Notes under the pieces: model-generated
Databases searched by the model: none
The model's input: only the letters and a program-made list of their open reading frames with translations
What the model was told of the DNA's origin: nothing
NCBI RefSeq assembly: GCF_036885605.1
Contig: NZ_CP142523.1
Coordinates: 434,001 to 498,000 of the forward strand
DNA length: 64,000 nt
Direction: 5' to 3'
From: Janthinobacterium sp. TB1-E2
GTDB lineage: Bacteria > Pseudomonadota > Gammaproteobacteria > Burkholderiales > Burkholderiaceae_D
Shown: positions 8,471-17,105 of the stretch, one piece after another
Layout of the letters: each line of letters opens with the position of its first letter
How positions within the stretch are numbered: the stretch's first letter is position 1
Program-made: the position numbers and the translations under genes

Positions 8471-9286
8471 CTAGTGCGCCACGCCGAGATAGGCGTTGAT
8501 GACATCCTGGTTGCTGCGCACCTCGTCGGGCGTGCCGTCGCCGATCTTCTTGCCGTAATCGAGCACCACCACGCGGTCGGAGATATCCATCACCACGCCC
8601 ATGTCGTGTTCGATCAGCACGATGGTCGTGCCCAGCTGGTCGTTGACGTCGAGGATGAAGCGGCACATGTCCTGCTTTTCTTCCACGTTCATGCCGGCCA
8701 TCGGTTCGTCCAGCAGCAAAATTTCCGGTTCGGCCACCAGCGCGCGGCCCAGTTCCACGCGCTTTTGCAGGCCGTAGGGCAGGCGCCCCACGGGCGTCTT
8801 GCGGATGGCCTGGATTTCCAGGAAGTCGATGATCTCTTCTGCCTTTTTGCGGTGCTCGATTTCCTCGCGCCGCGCCGGGCCCCAGTACAGGGCTTGCAGC
8901 AGGAAATTCGACTTCATCTTGAGGTTACGCCCCGTCATGATGTTGTCGAGCACCGTCATGCCCTTGAACAGGGCGATGTTCTGGAAGGTGCGCGCGATGC
9001 CGGACTTGGCGGCCGCATAGCAGTCCATGCCGCGCCGGTGCTCGCCCCGGTAGATGATTTCGCCCTGCTGCGGGCGGTACACACCGTTGATCACGTTCAG
9101 CATCGAGCTTTTGCCGGCGCCGTTCGGGCCGATGATGGCGCGGATTTCATGCTGCTTCACGTCGAACGAGATGTCGGTCAGCGCTTTCACGCCGCCGAAC
9201 GACAGCGAGATGTTCTTCAGGTCGAGGATCACGGGGCCCGCCTTGCGGGCCGTGCCGAAATGGGCGTCGGGTTCGTTCATTTGCAT
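8471..9286 (-). CDS. livG: Branched-chain-type ABC transporter ATP-binding protein (LivG)
   Basis: 271 residues from the ATG at 9286, chosen because GGAG lies about nine bases upstream; a start at 9304 is also open and would overlap the end of the ligase gene. Walker A GPNGAGKSSMLNVIN, signature-like LPYGLQKRVELGRAL (as in LivG, without a strict LSGGQ), and Walker B ILLLDEPMAGM are present, followed by the LivG C-terminal segment DYGKKIGDGTPDEV. It powers the importer together with LivF. Confidence 0.9.
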   Translation of the reverse strand: MQMNEPDAHFGTARKAGPVILDLKNISLSFGGVKALTDISFDVKQHEIRAIIGPNGAGKSSMLNVINGVYRPQQGEIIYRGEHRRGMDCYAAAKSGIARTFQNIALFKGMTVLDNIMTGRNLKMKSNFLLQALYWGPARREEIEHRKKAEEIIDFLEIQAIRKTPVGRLPYGLQKRVELGRALVAEPEILLLDEPMAGMNVEEKQDMCRFILDVNDQLGTTIVLIEHDMGVVMDISDRVVVLDYGKKIGDGTPDEVRSNQDVINAYLGVAH

Positions 9287-9300
9287 CGTGCTGTGCTCCA

Positions 9301-11256
9301 TCATGCGGCCAGGCCCTGGGGCCGGTACGTTTTGCTGTCCCAGATCTGCAGGTCGGCACTGGTCGAACCGGTGCGGCCATCCTCGAATTTCACCTGGGTC
9401 TCGATGTATTGCGTTGTCTTGCCTTCATACAGGGCAGAAATGAGCACCGCGTACTTTTCAGCGATGAATTTGCGGCGGACCTTGCGCGTGCGCGTCAGCT
9501 CGTCGTCGTCCGGGTCGAGTTCCTTGTGCAGCACGAGGAAGCGGTGCACCTGCGTGCGGTCCATCAGCGGGTCGGCCGCCAGTTCCGCGTTGACCTGCTC
9601 GATGCAGTCGCGGATCAAGCCATAGGTCTCGGCGCGCGCCGCCAGATCCGTGTAGCCGGAGTAGGCGATGCCGCGCCGCTCGGACCAGTTGCCCACCGCT
9701 TCGATGTCGATGTTGATGAAGGCGCACACTTGGTCGCGCGCATGGCCGAAGGCCACCACTTCCTTGATGAAGGGGAAGAACTTGAGCTTGTTTTCGATGT
9801 AGTTGGGCGCGAACATGGCGCCGCAATTCATCTTGCCCACGTCGGCCGCGCGGTCGATGATTTTCAGATGGCCTTCGCTGTCGAACACGCCCGCGTCGCC
9901 CGTATGGAAGTAGCCGTGATCGTCGATCACTTCGGCCGTGGCGTCAGGGCGCTTGAAGTAGCCGCTCATGGTGGCGGGCGACTTGACCAGCACTTCGCCA
10001 TTGGCCGCCAGCTTGACTTCCACGCCCGGCGCGGGCAAGCCGACGCTGTCGAACTTGATATTGCCGTCCGGTTGCAGACACACATAGGCGCAGGTTTCGG
10101 TCGAGCCGTACAGCTGCTTGAGGTTGACGCCGATGGAGCGGTAGAAGCGGAACAGGTCGGGGCCGATGGCGGCGCCGGCCGTGTAGGCGACGCGCACGCG
10201 CGACAGTCCCAGCACGTTTTTCAGGGGGCCGTAGACGAGCAGTTCGCCCAGCTTGTAGCTGATGCGGTCCGCCAGTGGCACGGGCTTGCCGTCCAAAATC
10301 TGCGCGCCGCAGCGCTTGGCCACGTCCATGAAACGGCTGAACATGTGGCGCTTGATACTGCTCGCGTCTTCCATGCGTATCATCACGCTGGTGAGCATGT
10401 TCTCGAACACGCGCGGTGGCGCAAAGTAGCAGGTGGGGCCGATTTCGCGCATGTCGATCATCACCGTGTCGCCCGATTCGGGGCAGTTGACGGTGAAGCC
10501 GGCCACCATGGCTTGCGCCAGCGAGAACAGGCAGTCGCCGACCCACGCCATGGGCAGGTAGGACAGGATGTCTTCATTGTCGGTCAGCTTGTCGAAGGCG
10601 ACGCCGCCTTCGCCGGCTGCCAGCAGAGCCGTATGGCTCTGGCACACGCCCTTCGGCTTGCCCGTGGTACCCGAGGTGTACAGGATCACGGCCGAGTCGC
10701 TGCCTTGGCCCGCTGCCACGGCGGCGTCGAAAAAGCCCGGGTGTTCGCGGTCATAGGCCCGGCCCAGCGTCTGCAGGGCGGCAAAGGACGTCAGCTCCGG
10801 CTGGCGGTAATGGCGCATGCCCCGTTCATCGTCATAGGCGATGTGGGCGACGTGCGGATACAGGGCCTTGAGTTCGAGCAGCTTGTCGACCTGCTCCTGG
10901 TCTTCGACGATGGCGTAGCGGATTTCCGCATCTTGCAGCACATAGGCCATGTCGGCGGCCGGCGCGTCCTGGTACAGTGGCACGGGCACGCCGCCCAGGC
11001 TTTGCGCGGCCAGCATGGCCCAGTACAGGCGGGGACGGTTGTCGCCGATGATGGCCAGGTTCATGCCGCGCTGGAAGCCGATGGCGGCCAGGCCGCAGGC
11101 CAGCGCGCGCACTTCCTCGTTCACCTCGGACCAGGTCCAGGTTTGCCAGATGCCCAGGTATTTTTCGCGAAAGGCGGGCTTGTCGGACCGTACTGTCCCG
11201 TGTTGCAATAAGCGCCGCGGAAAAGTCGGCATTGCTGCTGTGGTATTCGTTTGCAC
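9301..11256 (-). CDS. AMP-dependent acyl-CoA synthetase (long-chain fatty acid-CoA ligase type)
   Basis: 651 residues from a GTG at 11256, preceded by GGGAG with a six-base spacer; a Met eight codons in is an alternative. The canonical adenylation motifs are present: YTSGTTGKPKG near residue 193, the QLYGSTETCAYV region, the GYFHTGDAG segment and a C-terminal domain. The enzyme makes an acyl-AMP and then an acyl-CoA. It belongs to the long eukaryote-like group of fatty acyl ligases (FAA1-like insertions) and is the first gene of the importer operon, so it probably activates the acid brought in by the transporter. It is divergent from the Crp/Fnr-type regulator, with 141 bp between the starts. 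Confidence 0.88.
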   Translation of the reverse strand: MQTNTTAAMPTFPRRLLQHGTVRSDKPAFREKYLGIWQTWTWSEVNEEVRALACGLAAIGFQRGMNLAIIGDNRPRLYWAMLAAQSLGGVPVPLYQDAPAADMAYVLQDAEIRYAIVEDQEQVDKLLELKALYPHVAHIAYDDERGMRHYRQPELTSFAALQTLGRAYDREHPGFFDAAVAAGQGSDSAVILYTSGTTGKPKGVCQSHTALLAAGEGGVAFDKLTDNEDILSYLPMAWVGDCLFSLAQAMVAGFTVNCPESGDTVMIDMREIGPTCYFAPPRVFENMLTSVMIRMEDASSIKRHMFSRFMDVAKRCGAQILDGKPVPLADRISYKLGELLVYGPLKNVLGLSRVRVAYTAGAAIGPDLFRFYRSIGVNLKQLYGSTETCAYVCLQPDGNIKFDSVGLPAPGVEVKLAANGEVLVKSPATMSGYFKRPDATAEVIDDHGYFHTGDAGVFDSEGHLKIIDRAADVGKMNCGAMFAPNYIENKLKFFPFIKEVVAFGHARDQVCAFINIDIEAVGNWSERRGIAYSGYTDLAARAETYGLIRDCIEQVNAELAADPLMDRTQVHRFLVLHKELDPDDDELTRTRKVRRKFIAEKYAVLISALYEGKTTQYIETQVKFEDGRTGSTSADLQIWDSKTYRPQGLAA

Positions 11257-11397
11257 CAGTGTCTCCCTGTTGCTTGTCTCAGGCCCCACCTCGTTGGATG
11301 GCGCTCTGTGTTTTTTATGTGTAAGGCGTTTGTGCAATGATAGTAGCTTGCGTTAGTTTGCCAAGTTGTCTTTTCGGGGACATTTACCCACTTTTCG

Positions 11398-12111
11398 ATG
11401 GTGCATCGCACAATGATCAATCCTGATATCAGCCTCAAGGATGCCGTGCGCGCGGCCCACTGGGCGCAATTGCTCGACCCCGTGCAAATGGCCCGGGTCG
11501 AGGCCGATGTGTTCGAGACTTTCGTGCCGAAAGGCGGCTTTGTCTGCCGCAAGGGCGAGCCGGTGGACAACTGGATCGGCGTCATCAGCGGCATGGTCAA
11601 GATGAATAATTTTTCCGCTTCCGGCAAGGCCATGACGTTTACGGGCTTGTCACCGGGCAGCTGGTTTGGCGAAGGTTCGCTGCTCAAGCGCGAGATGCGC
11701 AAATACGACACCATCGCCGTGCGCGATACGCGCGTGGCGCGCCTGCCTGCCAGTACCTTCCACTGGCTGCTGGAAACGAGCCTGCCATTCACGCGCTTCC
11801 TGCTGATGCAGCTCAACGAGCGCCTGGGCCAGTTCATCGGCATGATGGAAAACGAGCGCCTGCTCGACCTGAACACGCGTGTGGCGCGCTGCCTGGCGTC
11901 GATGTTCCATTCGCATCTGTACCCGAGCGTGGACACCCTGGTGCAACTGTCGCAGGAAGAAATCGGCCTGCTGTCCGGTTCCTCGCGCCAGCGCGCCAAC
12001 CAGGCCTTGCAGGTGCTGGAAAAAAAGGGTTTATTGCGACTCGATTACGGCGGCATCCGCGTGCTGGACCTGGAAGGCTTGCGCCGCTACGAGGCCGATG
12101 ATGGCGAATGA
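11398..12111 (+). CDS. Crp/Fnr-family transcriptional regulator without the canonical cAMP pocket
   Basis: 237 residues: an N-terminal cyclic-nucleotide-binding-like barrel (about 30-135), a long dimerisation helix and a C-terminal winged helix with LSQEEIGLLSGSSRQRANQA (183-202) as the recognition segment. The phosphate-binding cassette reads GEGSLLKREMRKYD (91-104); the Arg-Ser pair that binds the phosphate in CRP is replaced by Lys-Tyr, so another ligand or none is likely. There are no FNR-type N-terminal cysteines. It is divergent from the ligase-liv operon and probably regulates it. A start at 11413 is possible. Confidence 0.85.
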   Translation: MVHRTMINPDISLKDAVRAAHWAQLLDPVQMARVEADVFETFVPKGGFVCRKGEPVDNWIGVISGMVKMNNFSASGKAMTFTGLSPGSWFGEGSLLKREMRKYDTIAVRDTRVARLPASTFHWLLETSLPFTRFLLMQLNERLGQFIGMMENERLLDLNTRVARCLASMFHSHLYPSVDTLVQLSQEEIGLLSGSSRQRANQALQVLEKKGLLRLDYGGIRVLDLEGLRRYEADDGE

Positions 12112-12817
12112 GGTGTCGATGGATGACGTACGGCACTTGACGGAGCAGCACTACCAGTCATTCCTGCAGGCGCGTCTGGCTGGCGCCAAGGCGCTGGCGC
12201 GGCTGGATGCTGCCATGCAGGCACGCCACGCCTTGCTGCCGATGCCGCTGACCTTGCGCGAACTGGCCTTGCTGCCGCAACTGTGCGATGCCTCCTTGCT
12301 GGCGCTGGCCCGTTCGCCGCACGGCGGGCACTGGAGCCGCGACGACATCGGCGACATGGATCCCGCGATGGCGCTGGCCGGCGACGCCGCGTATGCCGAC
12401 TTTTCGCGTGCCATCCTGAAAGACGCGGCTGCGCACATCGCCGCCATCCATGCCGGCCAGCTGCCGTATGTGGCTGATGCGGCCTTTGCCACGGCCGATT
12501 CCGGCGTGCTGGCGCGCGCCGCGCGGGTGGCCTCCTACCGCGATGACGCATGGTTCGCGCCCGTCATCGCCACCTTGCTGCCGCAGGTGTGCGTGGCGCC
12601 GGGCACGGCGAAAAGCGCGCCGTCGCAGTCGCTGGCCATGGCGCTCGGCCATGGCGTGGAAACCATCCCCACCCAGGCAAGCCTGGCAGCCCTGCGCACG
12701 GCGCTGGAGCAGGTGCGCCATGCGGGCGTCCGTAAAAAACTCGAACGCAACCTGAAACCGGCGGAAAAGGCGTTGCGGGCACGCAGTGCCTTACCCGGCC
12801 TAATCGGGGTATCATAG
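12101..12817 (+). CDS. Unrecognised protein co-transcribed with the Crp-type regulator
   Basis: 238 residues from the ATG at 12101, which has GAGG six bases upstream and overlaps the regulator's stop by 11 bp; 12119 is an alternative. The sequence is alanine- and leucine-rich and mostly helical, without a signal peptide or membrane segment. No family motif is recognised. The tail from about 205 (GVRKKLERNLKPAEKALRAR) is strongly basic. Translational overlap suggests it is made with the regulator. The coding pattern matches its neighbours, so it is probably real. Confidence 0.65.
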   Translation: MANEVSMDDVRHLTEQHYQSFLQARLAGAKALARLDAAMQARHALLPMPLTLRELALLPQLCDASLLALARSPHGGHWSRDDIGDMDPAMALAGDAAYADFSRAILKDAAAHIAAIHAGQLPYVADAAFATADSGVLARAARVASYRDDAWFAPVIATLLPQVCVAPGTAKSAPSQSLAMALGHGVETIPTQASLAALRTALEQVRHAGVRKKLERNLKPAEKALRARSALPGLIGVS

Positions 12818-12847
12818 GCACTTCCCAGCACCGCTCTTTTCGTCCCC

Positions 12848-14659
12848 ATGCAGACACCTGACCAAGCCACTCCCGCCTCCCGTTTGTCGCAACTGCGCGC
12901 CGCCATGCGCGCGCAGCATATCGATGCGCTGATCGTGCCATCGGCCGATCCGCATTTGTCCGAGTACCTGCCGGCCCGCTGGCAGGGCCGCGAGTGGCTG
13001 TCGGGCTTTACGGGTTCCGTCGGCACCCTGGTCGTGACGCAGGATGTCGCTGGCGTGTGGACCGATGGCCGCTACTGGGAGCAGGCGGAAGACGAGCTGG
13101 CCGGCAGCGGCATCGTCCTCAAGAAAATCCCGTCCGGCGCCAGCGTGCTGTATATCGACTGGCTGGGCGAGACCATGCGGCCGGGGCAGACTGTCGCCGT
13201 CGACGGCGCCGTGCTGGGCCTGGCCAATGCGCGATTGCTGCAGCAGGCGCTGGGTGAGCAAGTGACCCTGCGCACGGACACCGACGTGCTGCAAGCCGTC
13301 TGGCCCGATCGTCCGGCCATGCCCGCCGCGCCCGTCGTTGAGCATGCGGCCGCCTATCCGTCGCTGTCGCGTACGCAAAAACTGGCGGCCCTGCGCGCCA
13401 GCATGACCGTCCACGGCGCCAGCCACCATGTGATTTCCACCCTCGACGATATCGCCTACCTGTTCAACCTGCGCGGCGCCGACGTCAGTTACAACCCCGT
13501 CTTCCTCGCGCATGCGCTGGTGGGTCCCGAGCGCGCCACGCTGTTCGTCGCCGACGGCAAAGTCGCCTCCGCCCTGCGCGCCACCCTGGAAAGCGAAGGC
13601 GTGGACGTGGCCGCGTATGACCGCACGGCGGCCGCGCTGGCCGCCTTGCCGGCCGGCGCCACCTTGCTGCTGGACCCGCGCCGCATCACGTTCGGCACGC
13701 GCCAGGCCGTGGCCGAGGGTGTGCGGGTGGTCGAATCTATCAACCCGACCACCCTGGCCAAGTCGCGCAAGACGGACAGTGAAGCGGCCCACGTGCGCGC
13801 CGCCATGGAGCAGGATGGCGCCGCCCTGTGCGAGTTTTTCAGCTGGCTGGACGCCACCCTGGCCGACCCGCAGCGCGCGCCGTTGACGGAAATCGGCGTC
13901 GACGAGCACCTGACGGCCGCCCGCGCCCGCCGCGCGCACTTTGTCAGCCCCAGCTTCGGCACCATCGCCGGCTTCAATGCGCATGGCGCCATCATGCATT
14001 ACCACGCGCATGCGGATTCGGCCGCCACCATCGAAGGCGACGGCTTGCTGCTGATCGACTCGGGCGGCCAGTATTGGGGCGGCACCACGGACATCACGCG
14101 CGTGGTCCCCGTCGGCACGATCACGGCCGAGCACAAGCGCGATTTCACCCTGGTCTTGCGCAGCATGATCGCCCTGTCGCGCGCGCAGTTCCCGCGCGGC
14201 GTGAAGTCGCCCATGCTCGACGCGATTGCCCGCGCGCCGCTGTGGGCCGAAGGCATCGACTTTGGCCACGGCACGGGCCACGGCGTGGGCTTTTTCCTAA
14301 ACGTCCATGAAGGACCGCAATCGATTTCGCAGTCCGCCATGCCGGAGCCGCAGACGGCCATGGAAGCGGGCATGATCACGTCCATCGAACCGGGCATCTA
14401 CCGTCCCGGCCAGTGGGGCATCCGCATCGAGAACCTGGTGCTGAACGTCGCGGCGGAAACGACGCAGTTCGGCGAATTCCTCCGCTTTGAAACCTTGACC
14501 CTGTGCCCGATCGATACGCGCTGCGTGGAACGCTCGCTGTTGCGCGATGACGAGGCGGCTTGGCTCAACGACTATCACGCCACCGTGCGCGCGCGCCTGG
14601 CGCCGCACCTGGCCGGCGGTGCGCTGGCGTGGCTGGAACAGCGCACGGGAGCCATCTGA
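12848..14659 (+). CDS. Aminopeptidase P family protein (Xaa-Pro aminopeptidase, M24)
   Basis: 603 residues: two creatinase-like N-terminal domains, then an M24 pita-bread domain, as in the longer eukaryote-type aminopeptidase P (XPNPEP1-like) rather than E. coli PepP (about 440). The metal ligands are visible: DSGGQYWGGTTDITR (two Asp), HGTGHGVG (His), SIEPGIY (Glu) and GIRIENLVL (Glu). It removes an N-terminal residue before proline, using two Mn ions, in the cytoplasm. It starts 30 bp after the preceding gene and its TGA overlaps the next ATG. Confidence 0.9.
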   Translation: MQTPDQATPASRLSQLRAAMRAQHIDALIVPSADPHLSEYLPARWQGREWLSGFTGSVGTLVVTQDVAGVWTDGRYWEQAEDELAGSGIVLKKIPSGASVLYIDWLGETMRPGQTVAVDGAVLGLANARLLQQALGEQVTLRTDTDVLQAVWPDRPAMPAAPVVEHAAAYPSLSRTQKLAALRASMTVHGASHHVISTLDDIAYLFNLRGADVSYNPVFLAHALVGPERATLFVADGKVASALRATLESEGVDVAAYDRTAAALAALPAGATLLLDPRRITFGTRQAVAEGVRVVESINPTTLAKSRKTDSEAAHVRAAMEQDGAALCEFFSWLDATLADPQRAPLTEIGVDEHLTAARARRAHFVSPSFGTIAGFNAHGAIMHYHAHADSAATIEGDGLLLIDSGGQYWGGTTDITRVVPVGTITAEHKRDFTLVLRSMIALSRAQFPRGVKSPMLDAIARAPLWAEGIDFGHGTGHGVGFFLNVHEGPQSISQSAMPEPQTAMEAGMITSIEPGIYRPGQWGIRIENLVLNVAAETTQFGEFLRFETLTLCPIDTRCVERSLLRDDEAAWLNDYHATVRARLAPHLAGGALAWLEQRTGAI

Positions 14660-14907
14660 TGCGCTCGACCCGCGCCACCTCCGCCATCGAACGGCTCAAG
14701 GAACGCACCGGCAACCGCCTCTACACGATGGCGCGCACGGGCGATGAACTGTTTTTCCTCACCGAAGGCCCCGGCTTGCCGCCTTTGTGCCCGCCGCTGG
14801 AACTCGATGCCTTTGTCGCCTTCGTCAATGGCCTGGGACCGCAAAAGGCGCGCCGCGTCAGCAAGCTCGATGTGGCGTTTGAAAAGCAGCTGACGAAAAA
14901 GCCCTAA
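14659..14907 (+). CDS. Small unrecognised protein (82 aa)
   Basis: The ATG at 14659 overlaps the stop of the aminopeptidase gene (TGATG), and its TAA abuts the ATG of the MgtC gene at 14908, so it is embedded in a translationally coupled operon. The residues RLYTMARTGDELFFLTEG and the absence of membrane segments suggest a compact cytoplasmic protein. No family is recognised. The tight fit between two genes is the main evidence that it is real. Confidence 0.6.
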   Translation: MRSTRATSAIERLKERTGNRLYTMARTGDELFFLTEGPGLPPLCPPLELDAFVAFVNGLGPQKARRVSKLDVAFEKQLTKKP

Positions 14908-15648
14908 ATGCCGACCATCGACTTCCTGCGCGCCTACTGGTCGCCGGCCGAGCTGGCGACGAATGGCGTGATCCTGCTGAACCTGCTGGGCGCGCTGCTG
15001 CTGGGTTTGCTGGTGGGTTACGAGCGTTCGTATCACGGGCGCGCGGCGGGCATGCGCACCTACAGCCTTGTCTGCATGGCCTCGGCCGCGCTGACGGTGC
15101 TGGGCGGCTATCCCGAGTTCTGGTACGGCGGCCATGGCGCCATCGTCGGCAGCGACCCCACGCGCGTGATCCAGGGCATCGTCACGGGCGTGGGTTTCCT
15201 CGGCGCCGGCGTCATCATGCGCGAGGGGTTCAATATCAGCGGCCTGACGACGGCCGCCTCGATCTGGGCTTCGTCCGTGATCGGCATCATGGTCGGCATC
15301 GGCTTTTATCTGTCGGCCATGGGCCTGGCCTTTTTGTGCGCGATGGCGATGATTTTTCTGTCAAAATTGGAGAACTGGCTGCCGTCGCGCCACGCCGTGG
15401 CCATCACCATGCGCTTCAAGCAAGGATTCATTCCCCGTGAAGATGCGCTGCGGCGCATGGCCGCCAAGCGCGGCTACGACATTGCCGGCGGCTCGCTGAC
15501 CATCGGCAGCAACGAAGGCATGCAGGAATGGCGCTTTGTCGCCATCGCGCATGGCAAGAACACGGGCGCCAGCCTGTCGGCCATGTCGGCCGAACTGGCC
15601 GCCTTCGAAGGCATCGCCGGCTTCCAGCTGTCGCATGCCCGCAATTGA
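14908..15648 (+). CDS. MgtC/SapB family inner-membrane protein
   Basis: 246 residues. Four to five N-terminal membrane helices hold the family signature LLVGYERSYHGRAAGMRTY (about 32-50) and GFLGAGVIMREGFNISGLTT (about 97-116); a soluble C-terminal ACT-like domain follows. MgtC proteins modulate ATP synthase or magnesium homeostasis in pathogens; in environmental bacteria the role is less clear. The ATG directly follows the preceding stop, without room for its own Shine-Dalgarno outside the upstream gene, which suggests coupling. Confidence 0.85.
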   Translation: MPTIDFLRAYWSPAELATNGVILLNLLGALLLGLLVGYERSYHGRAAGMRTYSLVCMASAALTVLGGYPEFWYGGHGAIVGSDPTRVIQGIVTGVGFLGAGVIMREGFNISGLTTAASIWASSVIGIMVGIGFYLSAMGLAFLCAMAMIFLSKLENWLPSRHAVAITMRFKQGFIPREDALRRMAAKRGYDIAGGSLTIGSNEGMQEWRFVAIAHGKNTGASLSAMSAELAAFEGIAGFQLSHARN

Positions 15649-15670
15649 CATGGATGCTGAGAGGATGGAC

Positions 15671-16252
15671 ATGGATGCACAGGCCCAAGAGGTACTCGAT
15701 TTCTGGTTCCTGCCGCCGGATAACCCAGACTATGGCCAATCGCGCGCGGAATGGTTCCGCAAGGATGATGCTTTCGACGCGCAGATACGCGCGCGTTTCG
15801 GCGCGCTGATCGATGCCGCCATCGACGGCGGCTTGCGCGAATGGGATGCGACGCCGCACGGCGCGCTGGCGCGCCTCATCGTGCTCGACCAGTTCACGCG
15901 CAATGTGTATCGCGGCACGTCGCGCGCCTTTGCCGGCGACGCTCAGGCGCTGGCGCTGGCCATCGCCTTGACGCACGCGGGGCAGGATGGACAACTGCCG
16001 CCGATGCTGCGCGCTTTTGCCTACCTGCCGTTCGAACACGCGGAAGACCTGGCAATGCAGGCGCGCGCCGTCGAGCTGTTCCAGCTGCTGTCGCAGGCGC
16101 AGCCCGGTTTTGACGGCATGCTCGACTATGCCGAGCGCCACCAGGAAGTGATCGCCCGCTTTGGCCGCTTCCCGCACCGTAACGCCATCCTCGGCCGCGC
16201 GTCCACGCCGCAAGAGCTGGAATTTTTGCGCCAGCCGGGATCGAGCTTTTAG
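15671..16252 (+). CDS. DUF924 family protein
   Basis: 193 residues. The family pattern is clear: VLDFWFLPP at the start, LARLIVLDQFTRNVYRG (about 60-76), LPFEHAEDLAMQ and the terminal HRNAILGR motif. DUF924 proteins are all-helical TPR-like proteins of unknown function. The ATG at 15671 is preferred because AGAGG lies six bases upstream; ATGs at 15650 and 15665 are also in frame. It follows mgtC by about 20 bp in the same direction. Confidence 0.85.
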   Translation: MDAQAQEVLDFWFLPPDNPDYGQSRAEWFRKDDAFDAQIRARFGALIDAAIDGGLREWDATPHGALARLIVLDQFTRNVYRGTSRAFAGDAQALALAIALTHAGQDGQLPPMLRAFAYLPFEHAEDLAMQARAVELFQLLSQAQPGFDGMLDYAERHQEVIARFGRFPHRNAILGRASTPQELEFLRQPGSSF

Positions 16253-16261
16253 AAAATCATC

Positions 16262-17104
16262 ATGAACGTCACACTCAATATCATCGGCGCCGGCCACGTG
16301 GGCCGCGTGCTGGGCAGGCTGTTTGCGCAAACCGAGGGGACGCATGGTGGAAAAATCCTGGTGCAGGATGTGCTGACGCGGTCGATGGCCTCGGCGCAAG
16401 CGGCCGTCGCTTTCATCGGCGCCGGTACGCCCGTCGACAGCTATGCTGCCTTGCGCCACGCCGACGTCACCATGCTGGCCGTCTCCGACGACCAGATCGG
16501 CCCGGCCTGCGCGGCGCTGGTGGCCGAAGGACGGCAGGCGGGCGCCATCGTGTTTCACTGTAGCGGCGCGCTGGCCTCGAACGTGCTGCTGGCGGCCACG
16601 CAGGCCGGCGCGTTTGTCGCCAGCGCCCACCCGATCCGCAGCTTTGCCGATCCGGCACAGGTGGCCGCCACCTTTGACGGCACGTTTTGCGGCGTGGAAG
16701 GCGACCCGCTGGCGCTGGCCTTCCTCACGCCCGCCTTGAATGCCATCGGCGCGCGCCCCGTGCCCATCGATCCGGCCGCCAAGACCCTGTATCACGCCGC
16801 TGCCGTCTTCGCCAGCAATTACCTGGTGACGGTGCTCGACGCGGCCTTGCGCGCGTATCAGGCGGCAGGCATTCCCGAGCCGGTGGCGCGCGAACTGGCG
16901 CAGCCGCTGGTGACGGAAGCGGTGGCCAATGTATTCCGCTTGGGCGCCGCGCCGGCGCTGTCCGGCCCCATCGCACGCGGTGATTCGGCTACCGTGCAAC
17001 GCCAGCAGCTGGCCGTGCAAAGCTGGGATGCCGCCACGGGCGAGCTGTACCGGGCGCTGGTGGCGCCCACGCAGGACCTGGCCAGGCGCAAGCGCGGTGG
17101 ATGA
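16262..17104 (+). CDS. Rossmann-like and DUF2520 domain protein
   Basis: 280 residues. The N-terminal dinucleotide-binding fold starts NIIGAGHVGRVLGRLF (about 6-21), and VFHCSGALASNVL (about 97-109) and ASAHPIRSFAD follow, as in the Rossmann-like/DUF2520 pair. The helical C-terminal half resembles the 6-phosphogluconate dehydrogenase-like dimerisation domain. It is probably an NADP-dependent oxidoreductase related to ketopantoate reductase-like enzymes; no substrate is known. It starts 9 bp after the DUF924 stop. Confidence 0.85.
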   Translation: MNVTLNIIGAGHVGRVLGRLFAQTEGTHGGKILVQDVLTRSMASAQAAVAFIGAGTPVDSYAALRHADVTMLAVSDDQIGPACAALVAEGRQAGAIVFHCSGALASNVLLAATQAGAFVASAHPIRSFADPAQVAATFDGTFCGVEGDPLALAFLTPALNAIGARPVPIDPAAKTLYHAAAVFASNYLVTVLDAALRAYQAAGIPEPVARELAQPLVTEAVANVFRLGAAPALSGPIARGDSATVQRQQLAVQSWDAATGELYRALVAPTQDLARRKRGG

Positions 17105-17105
17105 C

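Noticed and set aside
12812-14281. 489-codon minus frame opposite the aminopeptidase P gene
   Set aside because: Shadow frame; the plus-strand gene has complete catalytic motifs.
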